Shown in pieces: positions 17,984 through 26,674 of a stretch of 64,000 bases of DNA. The translations under genes were made by a program, and so were the position numbers. Below the pieces are notes generated by a model. That model saw only the letters and a list, made by a program, of their open reading frames with translations, was not told where the DNA came from and searched no databases. The DNA comes from Candidatus Thiosymbion ectosymbiont of Catanema sp. Cochon2018 (GTDB lineage: Bacteria; Pseudomonadota; Gammaproteobacteria; Chromatiales; Chromatiaceae): contig WYCW01000001.1 in assembly GCA_011392765.1 (NCBI GenBank), positions 1,353,006 through 1,417,005 of the forward strand. Reading direction: 5' to 3'. Each line of letters opens with the position of its first letter. Positions within the stretch are counted from its first letter, which is position 1.

Positions 17984-18019
17984 GGGCGCAATACCCCCAA
18001 GTGCTGCATGAGGAGATGT

Positions 18020-18384
18020 GAGTTTTTGTGCCGTGCACAAACTTGACTCATTTGCAAAGATTCAGGTCCCTCAAGGATCCTAGCGAGGCCTTGCCTCAGA
18101 GGCTGTCTAAAAACTAACACATTGATTTTAAATCGGTAGGCTGGGGGGCAAGGAACGAACCCCAACTTTGGTTATTGCTGGGTTTTGGCCGTCCCTGGCC
18201 GCAACCCAGCCTACAGCCTACGATCCCTTTTTAGACAGTCTCTCAGACCGACAAGGCATGATGCCCCAAAAGCCCCTCTCCCGTAAGGCCCCATCTCCCA
18301 CGCCCAACCAGCCGTTGAAGAGCCAAGGTAGGTCGAAATCGAAATCGGGATCGCAATCGGAATCTCGATTTTTTCAAGGTGCCC
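18020..18384. repeat. Composite non-coding repeat, copy 2, split by a MITE
   Basis: Reading in the minus direction the parts are the same as at 8272-8498: hexamer tract (18330-18368), conserved middle, AGACCGACAAGGC, and beyond the inserted element the GTCCCTCAAGGATCC and AACTTGACTCATTTGC blocks. The order is interrupted at 18099-18244 by an inverted-repeat element. Confidence 0.65.
18099..18244. mobile_element. MITE (family M3), 146 bp
   Basis: Ends GAGGCTGTCTAAAAAC and TTTTTAGACAGTCTC are inverted. The interior holds a GGCTGGG...CCCAGCC palindrome pair typical of the dispersed GTAGGCTGGGTT repeats. A related copy is at 57723-57831, partial ones at 3746 and 57831. Confidence 0.75.
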
Positions 18385-18415
18385 TTTATTTGCGGCCATT
18401 TGCGTTGATTTGCGG

Positions 18416-19411
18416 CTAAACTTTCCGTGGAAACCCTGCCGGATCAATATTATCGGTAGTTGAGAGCAAGTGCACGAGGGTATCGATCACGGCCTCGAGC
18501 TCCGGCGGTAGGGGGGCTTCGATATACAGTGGCCGCTCCCGGTAACTCGGCCGCAAGACCAGGCCGGAGGCATGCAAAAACAATCGCTTGAGACCCATGC
18601 CCCGCAGTCGGCGGTTCGTTTCGGCGGCACCGTACTTCTCATCGCCGGCCACCGGTGCCCCCAGGTACATGGCGTGCACGCGAATCTGGTGAGTGCGCCC
18701 GGTAAGGGGCTCCACCTCGGTCAGGGTAAGGTCCCCGAGTCGGCGCAGGGGTCGAAACCGGGTGCGTGCCGGCTTGCCCGCTTGCGGGTCGATGCGGACT
18801 ACCCGTTCACCGCTGCGTAGAAGATTTTTGCGCAGGGGCGCATCGACCTCCAACTCCTGATCTTTCAGACTTCCGGCGAGCAGGGTCAAGTAACGCTTGG
18901 TCATGGCCTGCTCACGGATCAGGCGATGCAGCTCGCGCAGGGTACTGCGGCGCTTACTGAGCAAGAGACAGCCCGAGGTCTCGCGGTCGAGACGGTGCAC
19001 GAGTTCGAGCTCGGGAAGCTCAGGACGCAGGCTCCGCATCGCCTCGATCAGACCCCAACTTAGGCCGCTCCCGCCATGCACCGCCATCCCCGCCGGCTTG
19101 TTCAACGCGATGAGACGCTCGTCCTCGTAGAGCACCGCCGATAGCAGGTGCTTCAAGCGATTCCGCGCCGGGGATGCAGGGGTGTCCATTGGTGCGCAAC
19201 GCAGGGGGGGGATCCGCACTTGGTCACCGCTCCGCAGGCGGTAGCTCGGCTTTACCCGGCCCTTGTTGACCCGCACCTCACCGCGCCGCAGCACCCGATA
19301 CCAGTGACTGCGCGGCACACCTTTGACGCGGGTCATGAGGAAATTGTCGATGCGCTGTCCTTCCTGGGCATTGTCGATTCGGACCAACTCCACGGTACTG
19401 TTTACGGACAT
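18416..19411 (-). CDS. rluC: Ribosomal large subunit pseudouridine synthase C
   Basis: 331 residues from MSVNSTVELV; an in-frame ATG 36 bases upstream is less likely. An S4 RNA-binding domain (residues ~15-80, QRIDNFLMTRVKGVPRSHWY) precedes the RluA-family catalytic domain with HRLDRETSGCLLL, whose Asp is the nucleophile, and GRTHQIRVH. RluC modifies uridines 955, 2504 and 2580 of E. coli 23S rRNA. It is normally divergent from rne; here about 11.8 kb of foreign genes separate the two. Confidence 0.93.
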   Translation of the reverse strand: MSVNSTVELVRIDNAQEGQRIDNFLMTRVKGVPRSHWYRVLRRGEVRVNKGRVKPSYRLRSGDQVRIPPLRCAPMDTPASPARNRLKHLLSAVLYEDERLIALNKPAGMAVHGGSGLSWGLIEAMRSLRPELPELELVHRLDRETSGCLLLSKRRSTLRELHRLIREQAMTKRYLTLLAGSLKDQELEVDAPLRKNLLRSGERVVRIDPQAGKPARTRFRPLRRLGDLTLTEVEPLTGRTHQIRVHAMYLGAPVAGDEKYGAAETNRRLRGMGLKRLFLHASGLVLRPSYRERPLYIEAPLPPELEAVIDTLVHLLSTTDNIDPAGFPRKV

Positions 19412-19498
19412 CGATAATGTGGTATGAGTATTTTCGCTATGCCGCACTAGTGCAGCGTAGTAGAAATCCTAAAGCCATTTGTTAATTGAACTTGTAGA

Positions 19499-19565
19499 AG
19501 AACCACGGATGGACACGGATAAACACGGATCACAATCCGTGTTTATTCGTGTCCATCCTTGGTTC
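19499..19565. repeat. Hairpin repeat, family R2 (CACGGATAAACACGGAT)
   Basis: ACGGATGGACACGGATAAAC faces its complement GTTTATTCGTGTCCATCC. A longer copy is at 47942-48020. The rest of 19412-19881 holds a CCTTGAGGGA/ATGAGTCGAGTTTGTGC block (19650-19700), an R1 hairpin (19722-19799) and a GGTCTGAGGCGGAGCCTCGC block (19836-19858). Confidence 0.8.
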
Positions 19566-19721
19566 TAATTGTAATTTGGACTTGTGCTGGCAAGCTGTTG
19601 ACCGCCTGATCGTAAGGAAATGGTCTCCGGATTTTTACTATGCTGCACTAGGACCCCTTGAGGGAGCCAAACTTTTACGAATGAGTCGAGTTTGTGCGCT
19701 GCATAAAAAGATGGCTCTTTG

Positions 19722-19799
19722 TTTATCCGCAGATTACGCAGATTTTCGCAGATTAAAAACACAACAATCTGCGAGAATCTGCGTAATCTGTGGATAAAA
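19722..19799. repeat. R1 hairpin, copy 3
   Basis: ATCCGCAGATTACGCAGATT with its complement AATCTGCGTAATCTGTGGAT. Confidence 0.85.
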
Positions 19800-19881
19800 G
19801 ATGGCGCCGGAACGAGCCGGAAATTCACCCCTTGTTGGTCTGAGGCGGAGCCTCGCTAGCAATATTTGTCGAAACGGGGTA

Positions 19882-20706
19882 CTAGTCCACCAGGATGCGT
19901 ATCGTCTCAAGTGGGGTTCCGGAGGCGTGAGCGGCACACGCAAGATTCAATAGGGCGTAGATCTCCGTATGGTCCGCGCCGGCTTTGACCGCATCATGCC
20001 GGATGCTGCGCGCGGTCTCGTTCACGATATCGCCCATGTCTTCCATTTCCTCGACCTCTTCGTAGTCTTGATTGAAGGCGCCCAGCACCAGCAGGTGATC
20101 CCAGACGTTCAGGCCTTCACTGAACCACTCCGATTCCACCGCTGGTATGGCTTGCGACCACTCGAACCAAATCGAATAGCGCTCGCCGGATTCCGGCCAT
20201 GCGTCTTCATCGGGTGGATCGAGTTTGAATGGAAGTGAATCCGGTCGCCGGGGAAATCCCGATCCGGCAGCAAGCGCGGTCCCGAGCTCCGGGGCGGGAG
20301 CCGCCGGACCGTCGGTGGTCAACGCAACGCGTGCCAGCGGCTCGAAAGCATGGTGGCTTTGCACCAGCATGGCGAGCAGTGGGCGCAACGCCAGGGAATC
20401 CAACTCGGTTACCGAGAACTCGAACCGCCAACCCGGAAGTCGTGGATCCCACGCCTGTTCGAGTGGTAAGGCGACGTTCATATCCGGTGGGAAGGTCTCC
20501 GGTGGCAAGGCCGTTCGTGTCAGAATTCGGTGTTGGACGGCGCGAACGAACAACGAGACGATTTCAGCGGTGGCCTCATAGTCGTCCTCCTCAGCGGGTC
20601 CGTCGTCCGGTTCTTCCCGCGCTACCACCTCGATAACCAGATTTGCATGCTCTAAGCGAACGGGAAGCACTGTGCTGAGCGCGAAGGGTAGTGGTGCGGT
20701 TTGCAT
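19882..20706 (-). CDS. Hypothetical protein, last gene of the T6SS effector island
   Basis: 274 residues, acidic, no signal peptide and no membrane helix; not recognised. Patches of Glu/Asp (EEPDDGPAEEDDYEATAE, EEVEEMEDMGD) stand out. It begins 47 bases after the TsiV-like immunity gene and reads in the same direction, so it belongs to the effector-immunity operon. Position suggests a second immunity or accessory protein; nothing in the sequence proves it. Confidence 0.55.
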   Translation of the reverse strand: MQTAPLPFALSTVLPVRLEHANLVIEVVAREEPDDGPAEEDDYEATAEIVSLFVRAVQHRILTRTALPPETFPPDMNVALPLEQAWDPRLPGWRFEFSVTELDSLALRPLLAMLVQSHHAFEPLARVALTTDGPAAPAPELGTALAAGSGFPRRPDSLPFKLDPPDEDAWPESGERYSIWFEWSQAIPAVESEWFSEGLNVWDHLLVLGAFNQDYEEVEEMEDMGDIVNETARSIRHDAVKAGADHTEIYALLNLACAAHASGTPLETIRILVD

Positions 20707-20752
20707 TGCACGGTCTCCATGGCGACGAATCTTTCAAGTGGGTGTCTGTAGA

Positions 20753-21676
20753 TCAGGTATCGAAACGCGCGAGCCATTCCTGGGTGTTTTCCTGACCCCC
20801 AACTGAGTCCCAGAGTTCGACCCTGCCGGTTTTTAGGCGTAGCGGACATAATGCACGACCGACCGCATGGTAGGCATCCAGGGTCTCATCACGGTTCACA
20901 TTGCCGAATGAGGGTTCCGCGCCGGCCTGGATCATGAGTCCATGTTCCAATTTGTGGATCCGAATATCCTCGGCCCTGAGTGGGTCCAGTGCCGCCGGAC
21001 CACCCAGCCGCTCCACCAAATCCGAGCCGATGAGAGTAAGCCAATTGATGTTTGGAATCCCTTGGTTGGCATATTGACTGAACCACCCTGGGTCATTCAC
21101 TTCGATGCCGCGGTAGCGGCGGCTCAGGGCATAGACGGCAAACTCCTCATCATCAGACGGATAGTCCGGATTTATATTGATGCCGAAGCCGGCGGTGCCG
21201 TGCAGGAAGCCGAGCTCGCGCGTCGCCTCCTTGAGCAGGGCGACCACATCCAGGCCGTCACGGATCAGGTATTCGATGGGTAAATAAAGGGCCAACTCGC
21301 CGGCTCCCAAAGAACCCAGGTACAAGGAGAATAAATTAAATGCGCAGTCGGAAACCTCATCTTTCGTCGCGCCGCTTTCCAGCGTCAATCCCCAAGTTGT
21401 GCGTCCTTCTTCATTGAGCCCCGCCCAGAAGGGGATCATGTCGAAGGCCTCTGGCTTGATCTTTTTCGGCCGGCGCTTGCCGTCCACATCGTACCAACGT
21501 ATCGAGTCGCGAATGAGCGGCAGTACGGTCTCATAAAAATGCGCGACTCCCTTTGGCTCTCTGGAGAAGTCTGAAAAATAGAGCTCGCAGCGGAAGCAAA
21601 GTCGTATGTCGTACACGCCCTTGTCATCGCGCTGATCCACTTGTTCTCTGACCGCATTAAGGGTTGCTAGGTTCAT
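20753..21676 (-). CDS. TsiV-like (DUF3396) T6SS immunity protein
   Basis: 307 residues, no signal peptide, so cytosolic. It shares with the protein at 23594-24553 the order ELYFSDF/FTLFVSH, FxxGLLAG or GFGININ, a NWLT/WLLGI segment, LGG-RASFVDRL or ERLGGPAALD, a GLMIQAGAEPSFGNVNRD / GILVQAGRMPQLGDRNRD block and a C-terminal WLARFD. This is the pattern of the DUF3396 family, named TsiV after immunity to VRR-nuclease T6SS effectors. It directly follows the effector gene at 21699-22748 and should protect against it. Confidence 0.75.
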   Translation of the reverse strand: MNLATLNAVREQVDQRDDKGVYDIRLCFRCELYFSDFSREPKGVAHFYETVLPLIRDSIRWYDVDGKRRPKKIKPEAFDMIPFWAGLNEEGRTTWGLTLESGATKDEVSDCAFNLFSLYLGSLGAGELALYLPIEYLIRDGLDVVALLKEATRELGFLHGTAGFGININPDYPSDDEEFAVYALSRRYRGIEVNDPGWFSQYANQGIPNINWLTLIGSDLVERLGGPAALDPLRAEDIRIHKLEHGLMIQAGAEPSFGNVNRDETLDAYHAVGRALCPLRLKTGRVELWDSVGGQENTQEWLARFDT

Positions 21677-21698
21677 GGCAATTCTCGACTATCGGAGT

Positions 21699-22748
21699 TT
21701 AATCCACGCATTTGCAGCGCTTGTCGTCTATTATCTTTGGCTTTTTTCCAGCTTTCTCAGAATACAATTTCTTCTGCTCCGGGCTCATGCTGTCTGCGCC
21801 ACCGTCCGGGTAGTCGAATTTGTAATCATAGATCTCTTTGATCTCGCCATCCGGTCCCATCTCGGCCATATCCGGCCGGATGCGGAAGGTGTCGTATTTC
21901 TTCATGTAGTCATCAACGGCATCGTATATCTCAATGCCGGTGGAGACAAGATCATAGGCGTCCCAGGCGAGGCTCAGGACATTCACGCCCGGGATGAACT
22001 TGAGTACAGCGGATTTGGCCGCCTTTTTCGCCAGCTTCTTGCCCGCCTTTTCACCCAATTCCCGGAGCAACCGATTGCGCAAGGCGGCTTGCGTATAGAT
22101 CTTGCGCGCCGTCTTCCCGAGCGCGCCTTTGGGCACGGATACCAGAACGGATTTTTCCGGTATGAACTTTCCGAGCTTTGCCAGACGTTTGGAGTAGCCC
22201 TTCGAGCCGGCAAGCTCTTTCGCTCGCTGGGAGTAGGGAAAGCGTTTTCCTTTATTCGCGGGGTCTTTCTTGAAGTCATGTCCCTCTTTTCGCGTTTGGC
22301 AGAATATCTCGCACAGGACGTTAAGTTTCGGATCCTTGAGTGGTTGCTGCAACAGCCCGGCCATGTTGACCGTATTGCCGTGATTCATCAACATCTTATC
22401 GGTCAGGCGGCAGACAGGCTTGCCCTCCATCTTCACATCCGGGGAGAAGCTGAGCCAGGTCGCCTTGCCCTTGACGGTGCCGGATTTGACGCCGCCGGCA
22501 GTGCCGGGCTCGTCGCCGGTGCTGGTGGCGAACTCCGAGCCCTTGATGGCGGCCGGGTTGCCGCCGTCGACCTTAACGGTCTTGGTGCCCTTGCGCAGGT
22601 GTTTGGAGTAGGCGACGTTGGGATAGGGGATGGGCACCGGTCCGCCGGGCGCGGGTGTTTTACACACATCCGGCGCGGTGGCAGTGGAGATGCCGCCGCT
22701 GCCTTTGTGGCAGAGAGTCAGTCCATTGACTTTGATGGTCAGGGCCAT
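21699..22748 (-). CDS. DUF4150 (PAAR-like) T6SS effector 3, nuclease-like C-terminus
   Basis: 349 residues. Residues 1-~130 are a DUF4150 PAAR-like domain (MALTIKVNGLTLCHKGSGG start) that caps the VgrG spike. The rest differs from its two paralogues: a Lys-rich helical stretch, a hydrophobic helix (VLKFIPGVNVLSLAWDAYD) and a C-terminal RPDMAEMGPDGEIKEIYDYK near 290-309, then SPEQKKLY. The PD..(13-15)..E-x-K arrangement suggests a PD-(D/E)xK or VRR-NUC nuclease, matching the TsiV-type neighbour; this is inference from motif and context. The 23 bases to the immunity gene imply co-translation. Confidence 0.75.
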   Translation of the reverse strand: MALTIKVNGLTLCHKGSGGISTATAPDVCKTPAPGGPVPIPYPNVAYSKHLRKGTKTVKVDGGNPAAIKGSEFATSTGDEPGTAGGVKSGTVKGKATWLSFSPDVKMEGKPVCRLTDKMLMNHGNTVNMAGLLQQPLKDPKLNVLCEIFCQTRKEGHDFKKDPANKGKRFPYSQRAKELAGSKGYSKRLAKLGKFIPEKSVLVSVPKGALGKTARKIYTQAALRNRLLRELGEKAGKKLAKKAAKSAVLKFIPGVNVLSLAWDAYDLVSTGIEIYDAVDDYMKKYDTFRIRPDMAEMGPDGEIKEIYDYKFDYPDGGADSMSPEQKKLYSEKAGKKPKIIDDKRCKCVD

Positions 22749-22860
22749 GTTCGGGGACTCGCTGTTGGTGGAGCGGCAAAGAGAATGGCGGCACGTTCGG
22801 GTCCATCGCTGCTGCAGAACAGCAATACATGCCGCCAGCGGGCGTAGCGTCTCCGGTGCG
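22749..22860 (-). pseudogene. Remnant of the ketosynthase-like gene 3' end (copy A)
   Basis: Translated on the minus strand, this stretch reads RRYARWRHVLLFCSSDG and then PERAAILFAAPPTA, nearly identical to the last ~35 residues of the protein at 28701-29738. It lies immediately before the DUF4150 gene, just as the intact gene does before effector 1, so it was carried along when the effector module was duplicated. Confidence 0.7.
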
Positions 22861-22910
22861 CGGCGGTAGCCGGGTGACGGGGAAAGATCTCATACAGGAT
22901 GGATGTCTTT

Positions 22911-23597
22911 TTACTTCACCTTGCTCCATCCGTTTTCGGCATCATTGTACTGCCAAATACCCGGCGCTACGGAGGCGTGCCGGACCAGGACCTGAACGGC
23001 CGGTTGGGTGGATTGGTGGAGCCGTTCCAGGGAATTGCGCCGCGTCGGCTCTAGGTCGCTGGGTTCGCCGGTGAAGCTGTCCAGGAGTTTTGCCATCTCC
23101 CACTGGTGGTCACCGGAAAGTCCGTAGGGTCGTTTTGCGTCGACTCCCGGTAGACCATAGTAGGGCAGCCATCCGGCATTGGACCGGCGAATCAACAACA
23201 GGAGCTCGGCGGTGAGCTGGAATTCGATGACCTCGGCGTGGGCATAGGGGAGTCGTTGCAGCGCGGTCTGGCTAACCGGGAGAGGGGTACCGGCGAATGC
23301 CTGGGGAATGAGATTGCGGAAACGGTAGGTCCCCGGCGCCAATACGCCTGTCTGCAATGCGACCGCGAAGGTATCTCCCATGGCGCGCAGGGCCGCCTCG
23401 ATGCGGGCCTTCGCATCGGGATCGTCGCGTCGCTCCGGGTCGATCCCGAGCACGGGAGCAACGTCCAGATACAGGTCGTCGGTATTGGTGCCGTAAGCAC
23501 CGACCACCGGCGCCCCCGCCTCGCTCGGGTCCCAGGCGATGACGGCCCGTCGCAGCAGCTCGATCTGCGTCGCGTCGATTTCTACTCTGGTGCTCAT
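22911..23597 (-). CDS. Hypothetical protein downstream of TsiV-like gene
   Basis: 228 residues, soluble, not recognised. Its start overlaps the stop of the immunity gene at 23594-24553 by four bases, so it is made together with it. Features: GTYRFRNLIPQAF, a hydrophobic LTAELLLLIRRS helix and a Trp-rich end (GIWQYNDAENGWSKVK). Position is equivalent to that of the 274-residue protein after the other TsiV-like gene, although the two are not clearly alike. Confidence 0.6.
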   Translation of the reverse strand: MSTRVEIDATQIELLRRAVIAWDPSEAGAPVVGAYGTNTDDLYLDVAPVLGIDPERRDDPDAKARIEAALRAMGDTFAVALQTGVLAPGTYRFRNLIPQAFAGTPLPVSQTALQRLPYAHAEVIEFQLTAELLLLIRRSNAGWLPYYGLPGVDAKRPYGLSGDHQWEMAKLLDSFTGEPSDLEPTRRNSLERLHQSTQPAVQVLVRHASVAPGIWQYNDAENGWSKVK

Positions 23598-24553
23598 GGA
23601 TCAACTCCCTCGCAGTCGTCGAAACGTGCCAGCCAGGCGGCCTCGACTTCCTCGCGATCGACCCTCAGAGGAACCTTGAGATAGCGTCGGATGGGACGAC
23701 GGACCGGGGCAATGAGCTTACCGAGTCGACAATAATAGGTAGGGAAGGCGTCGCGGTTGCGGTCGCCGAGCTGGGGCATGCGGCCGGCTTGGACCAGGAT
23801 GCCATCGGGGATGTCGAAGATCCGGAAACCCTCCCCCAGGCGATCGACGAAAGACGCCCGTCCACCCAGAGTATCGAGTATGTCCTGATTGATGCCGAGC
23901 AGCCAACTCGCTCCCCGAAGATGATTGGCATCCAGCTTCACTGTCACCTTGATCGGGTCATCGTAGTCCAGTCCCGGAAAGCGCATGAGTAACGGATAGG
24001 CGAGAACATTGTCCTGGGACGAGTCGTCGAGAGGCAGGATCACGCCGAATCCGCCGTAGGCGTGGATCGGGGCGGTGAGCGAACACAGCTTCAACGCCAG
24101 CTCCAGGAAGGCCCCCGGCGGATTGGCTTCGGCCCAAGATGCGGGCAGGGTCAAGGTCAAAAAGCCGAGGTTTCCAGGAACGTTGTAGCTGTTGCCCGCC
24201 AGGAGGCCGAGGCTGAAATGGTTTGCTTCCCGTAGGGTCTTGGCGCTGGTGAGATAACCCTCCATGTCCTGTTCCTCCGAGTGGGTGTCGGCGACGAATT
24301 CGCGGGCGGTCTGTTCTTTGGGCGACCAGTGCCAATTACCGATCTTAAGCCCGCGCTTCACCAAATGTTCGCTATTCATCCACGCATAGAGATCCATGCA
24401 ATCCGCCAATGCCAGACGGGTCTCCAAGCGATGGGGGTGGGACACGAACAGGGTAAATCGCAGCCCGATCAGGACCCGCAAGACCCCGTCTTCACTTTTG
24501 ATATTGATCTCGTCGAGGCGCGTACCGAGGGCTTGGTTATCGGAGTTCGTCAT
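23594..24553 (-). CDS. TsiV-like (DUF3396) T6SS immunity protein
   Basis: 319 residues, no export signal. Shared DUF3396 blocks with the protein at 20753-21676 are given there; here they read GFGVILPLDD, ASWLLGINQDILDTLGG, GILVQAGRMPQLGDRNRD and WLARFDDCEG. It follows the VRR-NUC-type effector by 27 bases. In Salmonella, proteins of this family bind the VRR-nuclease effector TseV and block it; the same role is inferred here. Confidence 0.78.
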   Translation of the reverse strand: MTNSDNQALGTRLDEINIKSEDGVLRVLIGLRFTLFVSHPHRLETRLALADCMDLYAWMNSEHLVKRGLKIGNWHWSPKEQTAREFVADTHSEEQDMEGYLTSAKTLREANHFSLGLLAGNSYNVPGNLGFLTLTLPASWAEANPPGAFLELALKLCSLTAPIHAYGGFGVILPLDDSSQDNVLAYPLLMRFPGLDYDDPIKVTVKLDANHLRGASWLLGINQDILDTLGGRASFVDRLGEGFRIFDIPDGILVQAGRMPQLGDRNRDAFPTYYCRLGKLIAPVRRPIRRYLKVPLRVDREEVEAAWLARFDDCEGVDP

Positions 24554-24580
24554 CTTGTTTCCTGTGCCTGGTAAGGGTTG

Positions 24581-25681
24581 TCATGGGAAGGCCGCGGCAA
24601 AAGCGGCGGCGCTTGCACTGCCCAGCGCGATCTCGCCGGCGGGACCGTCGAAGGGGACGAGCAATGCCGCGGCAGCGGCTAGTCCCGCAACTACGCCAAG
24701 GCCAATCCAGCCAGCGCGCTCCCATCCGCTTGGTCCAGTTTTGATCTCGGGTACCGGCACTGGAACCGGTACGGGTTCAAGCCCGGGTACAACCTTTGGT
24801 ATACGCTTGCGTACACGTTCGCGTACATGCTCGGGCACAAGCTCGGGTACGCGTGAGACGCAGATGCAATTTTCCCCTTCCCGCATATCGATAAAGTCCG
24901 CATCGGCCTTTTCAGCAATTTGCTCGTACGCTTGTTTCTGTCCTGGGCCGTATCCTTCTTTCAATTGTTTCATTTCCACCACGGCGCGAATATTTTCCGT
25001 GTGAGGGGTTCCGCCGTTCGTGATGACCACATCCGGGCGTCGGTGTCCGGGAAGATTGCCCCAGAAACGTGTGGCACGGGCGGGGTTGTTGTTGCTCATG
25101 TAAGGCTCGAGCGTCTTCATGTTGAAGGATACTTCGGCCTTCAACGGAAACTGGTTGCCCGCTGCATCATCTATAGCCCAGAGCACCCCAGCAACCTCCA
25201 TCTGTGAATTGGTAGCGCACATCAGGTCGCAGAGGATCTGCAGCTCCGGGATCAGCTCGGCATGAACCAAGAGATCGGCCTGCAACAACCCACCCATGTT
25301 GACCGTATTGCCGTGGTTCATCAGCATCTTATCGGTCAGGCGGCAGACATTCTTGCCCTCCATCTTCACGTCCATGGAATAAGTAAGCCAGGTCGCCTCC
25401 TTCTTGAAGGTGCCGGATTTGACGCCGCCGGCAGTGCCGGGCTCGTCGCCGGTGCTGGTGGTGAACTCCGAGCCCTTGATGGCGGCCGGGTTGCCGCCGT
25501 CCACTTTGACCGTCTTGGTGCCCTTACGCAGGTGCTTGGAGAAAGCGATATTGGGATAGGGAACGGGCACGAGTCCACCGGGGGCGGGCGTTTTACACAC
25601 ATCCGGCGCGGTGGCGGTGGAGATGCCGCCACTGCCTTTGTGGCAGAGGGTGAGGCCATTGACTTTGATGGTCAGGGCCAT
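24581..25681 (-). CDS. DUF4150 (PAAR-like) T6SS effector 2, VRR-NUC-type nuclease
   Basis: 366 residues. Residues 1-~130 are the PAAR-like DUF4150 domain, almost identical to those of effectors 1 and 3. Residues ~195-255 carry RRPDVVI, VVEMKQLK and QKQAYEQIA, the order of VRR-NUC (PD-(D/E)xK) nucleases, with Asp215-region, Glu and Lys as metal ligands. This is the plan of TseV effectors, and a TsiV-type immunity gene follows. Oddly, the protein continues with a Val/Pro-Glu repeat region (VPEHVRERVRKR, PVPVPVPVPE) and ends in two hydrophobic helices (~318-366), which might help it cross a membrane. Confidence 0.8.
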   Translation of the reverse strand: MALTIKVNGLTLCHKGSGGISTATAPDVCKTPAPGGLVPVPYPNIAFSKHLRKGTKTVKVDGGNPAAIKGSEFTTSTGDEPGTAGGVKSGTFKKEATWLTYSMDVKMEGKNVCRLTDKMLMNHGNTVNMGGLLQADLLVHAELIPELQILCDLMCATNSQMEVAGVLWAIDDAAGNQFPLKAEVSFNMKTLEPYMSNNNPARATRFWGNLPGHRRPDVVITNGGTPHTENIRAVVEMKQLKEGYGPGQKQAYEQIAEKADADFIDMREGENCICVSRVPELVPEHVRERVRKRIPKVVPGLEPVPVPVPVPEIKTGPSGWERAGWIGLGVVAGLAAAAALLVPFDGPAGEIALGSASAAAFAAAFP

Positions 25682-25815
25682 GTGCGGTGACTCCCGGATG
25701 TGGGCGGGGCGGCAAGCAGCATGGCGGCGCGTTCGGGTCCATCGCTGTTGCAGAACAGCTGGGCGCGCCGCCAGCGAGCGTAGCCCCGCTGGTGGGCGGC
25801 AGCGACCAGAGTGAC
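25682..25815 (-). pseudogene. Remnant of the ketosynthase-like gene 3' end (copy B)
   Basis: On the minus strand this encodes a frame with RWRRAQLFCNSDGPERAAML-like residues, matching the C-terminus of the protein at 28701-29738 and remnant A. It again sits directly in front of a DUF4150 gene. Confidence 0.65.
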
Positions 25816-25838
25816 AAAGAGGATGGCGGGTATTCTTT

Positions 25839-26159
25839 TTATCGAGATTCGGCTAGTTGCAGGTAATACAGCAAGTTACCTTCATATAATTCTGATGATA
25901 CCTTTATATCATAAATTTCTCCCTCGACATCCGATTCCATGAATAATCGAACAATACTATGGACGGCAAAAGAGGCGATTCGGTGGGTATTAAAGGCAAC
26001 CTCAGATTCTGCGACATTGTATCGTTCTTGTGAATCAAGGATTTGAAGTGCAATTACAAACCTCGGATCCAGGCTAGCTAAGGTAGCTTCGCCTTCGAAA
26101 TCCTGTATCAGCCAGACAGAAAGAACCTTTATTGTGATAATTACAGATGCAGCTGTCAT
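25839..26159 (-). CDS. Hypothetical protein beside the IS insertion
   Basis: 106 residues from the ATG at 26159 (open further to a TTG at 26231, close to the IS end). It begins with a hydrophobic segment, MTAASVIITIKVLSVWLI, and continues with an acidic soluble part. Not recognised. It lies downstream of effector 1 and its partner once the IS is removed, so it may be another immunity gene, or the tail of one whose front was rearranged. Confidence 0.45.
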   Translation of the reverse strand: MTAASVIITIKVLSVWLIQDFEGEATLASLDPRFVIALQILDSQERYNVAESEVAFNTHRIASFAVHSIVRLFMESDVEGEIYDIKVSSELYEGNLLYYLQLAESR

Positions 26160-26356
26160 GGATATCTCATCCCCAATGCCGTATAAGTCAAACCGTTGTT
26201 CCGGCAAGGAAGGCCGGAATCCGGATCTCAAGAGTTGGGAAGACCGAATGCATCACCGGGTGGTGTTATTATTTTGTTTTTTTATTATAAATCATATGAT
26301 ATAATTGTTTGAACATTAATCATTAAACCGAACAGAATTTTGCCGAGGAAATTCCC

Positions 26357-26674
26357 ATGGTATTACTCCCCATAAAATGCCCTGTCTGCAATGGTACTGA
26401 CGTGACGAAACATGGCAACACTAGCAACGGCAAGCAGCGTTTTATATGTAAAGATCAGACCTGTGAGGGCAAAACCTTTATCCAGGATTATTCTGACAAA
26501 GGGCGGTTACCGGAAACGAAACACCAAATCATTGAGATGACACTGAATGGCAGCGGCATTCGTGATACCGCACGGGTTCTGGGTATCAGTCCTGTGACCG
26601 TCATCAATGAATTAAAAAAAAGAACCCGATCTCCACGCAGTGAATCACAATTTTTTAGCAGCCCACGCGCCTGA
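26357..26674 (+). CDS. insA: IS1-family InsA, DNA-binding regulator
   Basis: 105 residues: a zinc ribbon (CPVCNGTDVTKHG, C-x..DQTC) and a helix-turn-helix (GSGIRDTARVLGISPVTVI). InsA binds the ends and represses transposition; fused to InsB by recoding it gives the transposase. The last ~17 residues after ELKK lie beyond the slippery run and are not family sequence. Confidence 0.88.
   Translation: MVLLPIKCPVCNGTDVTKHGNTSNGKQRFICKDQTCEGKTFIQDYSDKGRLPETKHQIIEMTLNGSGIRDTARVLGISPVTVINELKKRTRSPRSESQFFSSPRA
26614..26621 (+). promoter_or_regulatory. A8 slippery run between insA and insB
   Basis: Eight A residues follow INEL codons. The insB frame lies +1 (equivalently -2) relative to insA; in classical IS1 it is -1. 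Slippage of the polymerase on the run, or a one-base change in its length, would be needed to make the fused transposase. Confidence 0.6.

Noticed and set aside
21675..22847. 390-codon plus-strand frame over effector 3
   Set aside because: Shadow of the DUF4150 gene; similar shadows lie over the other two copies because their fronts are the same sequence.
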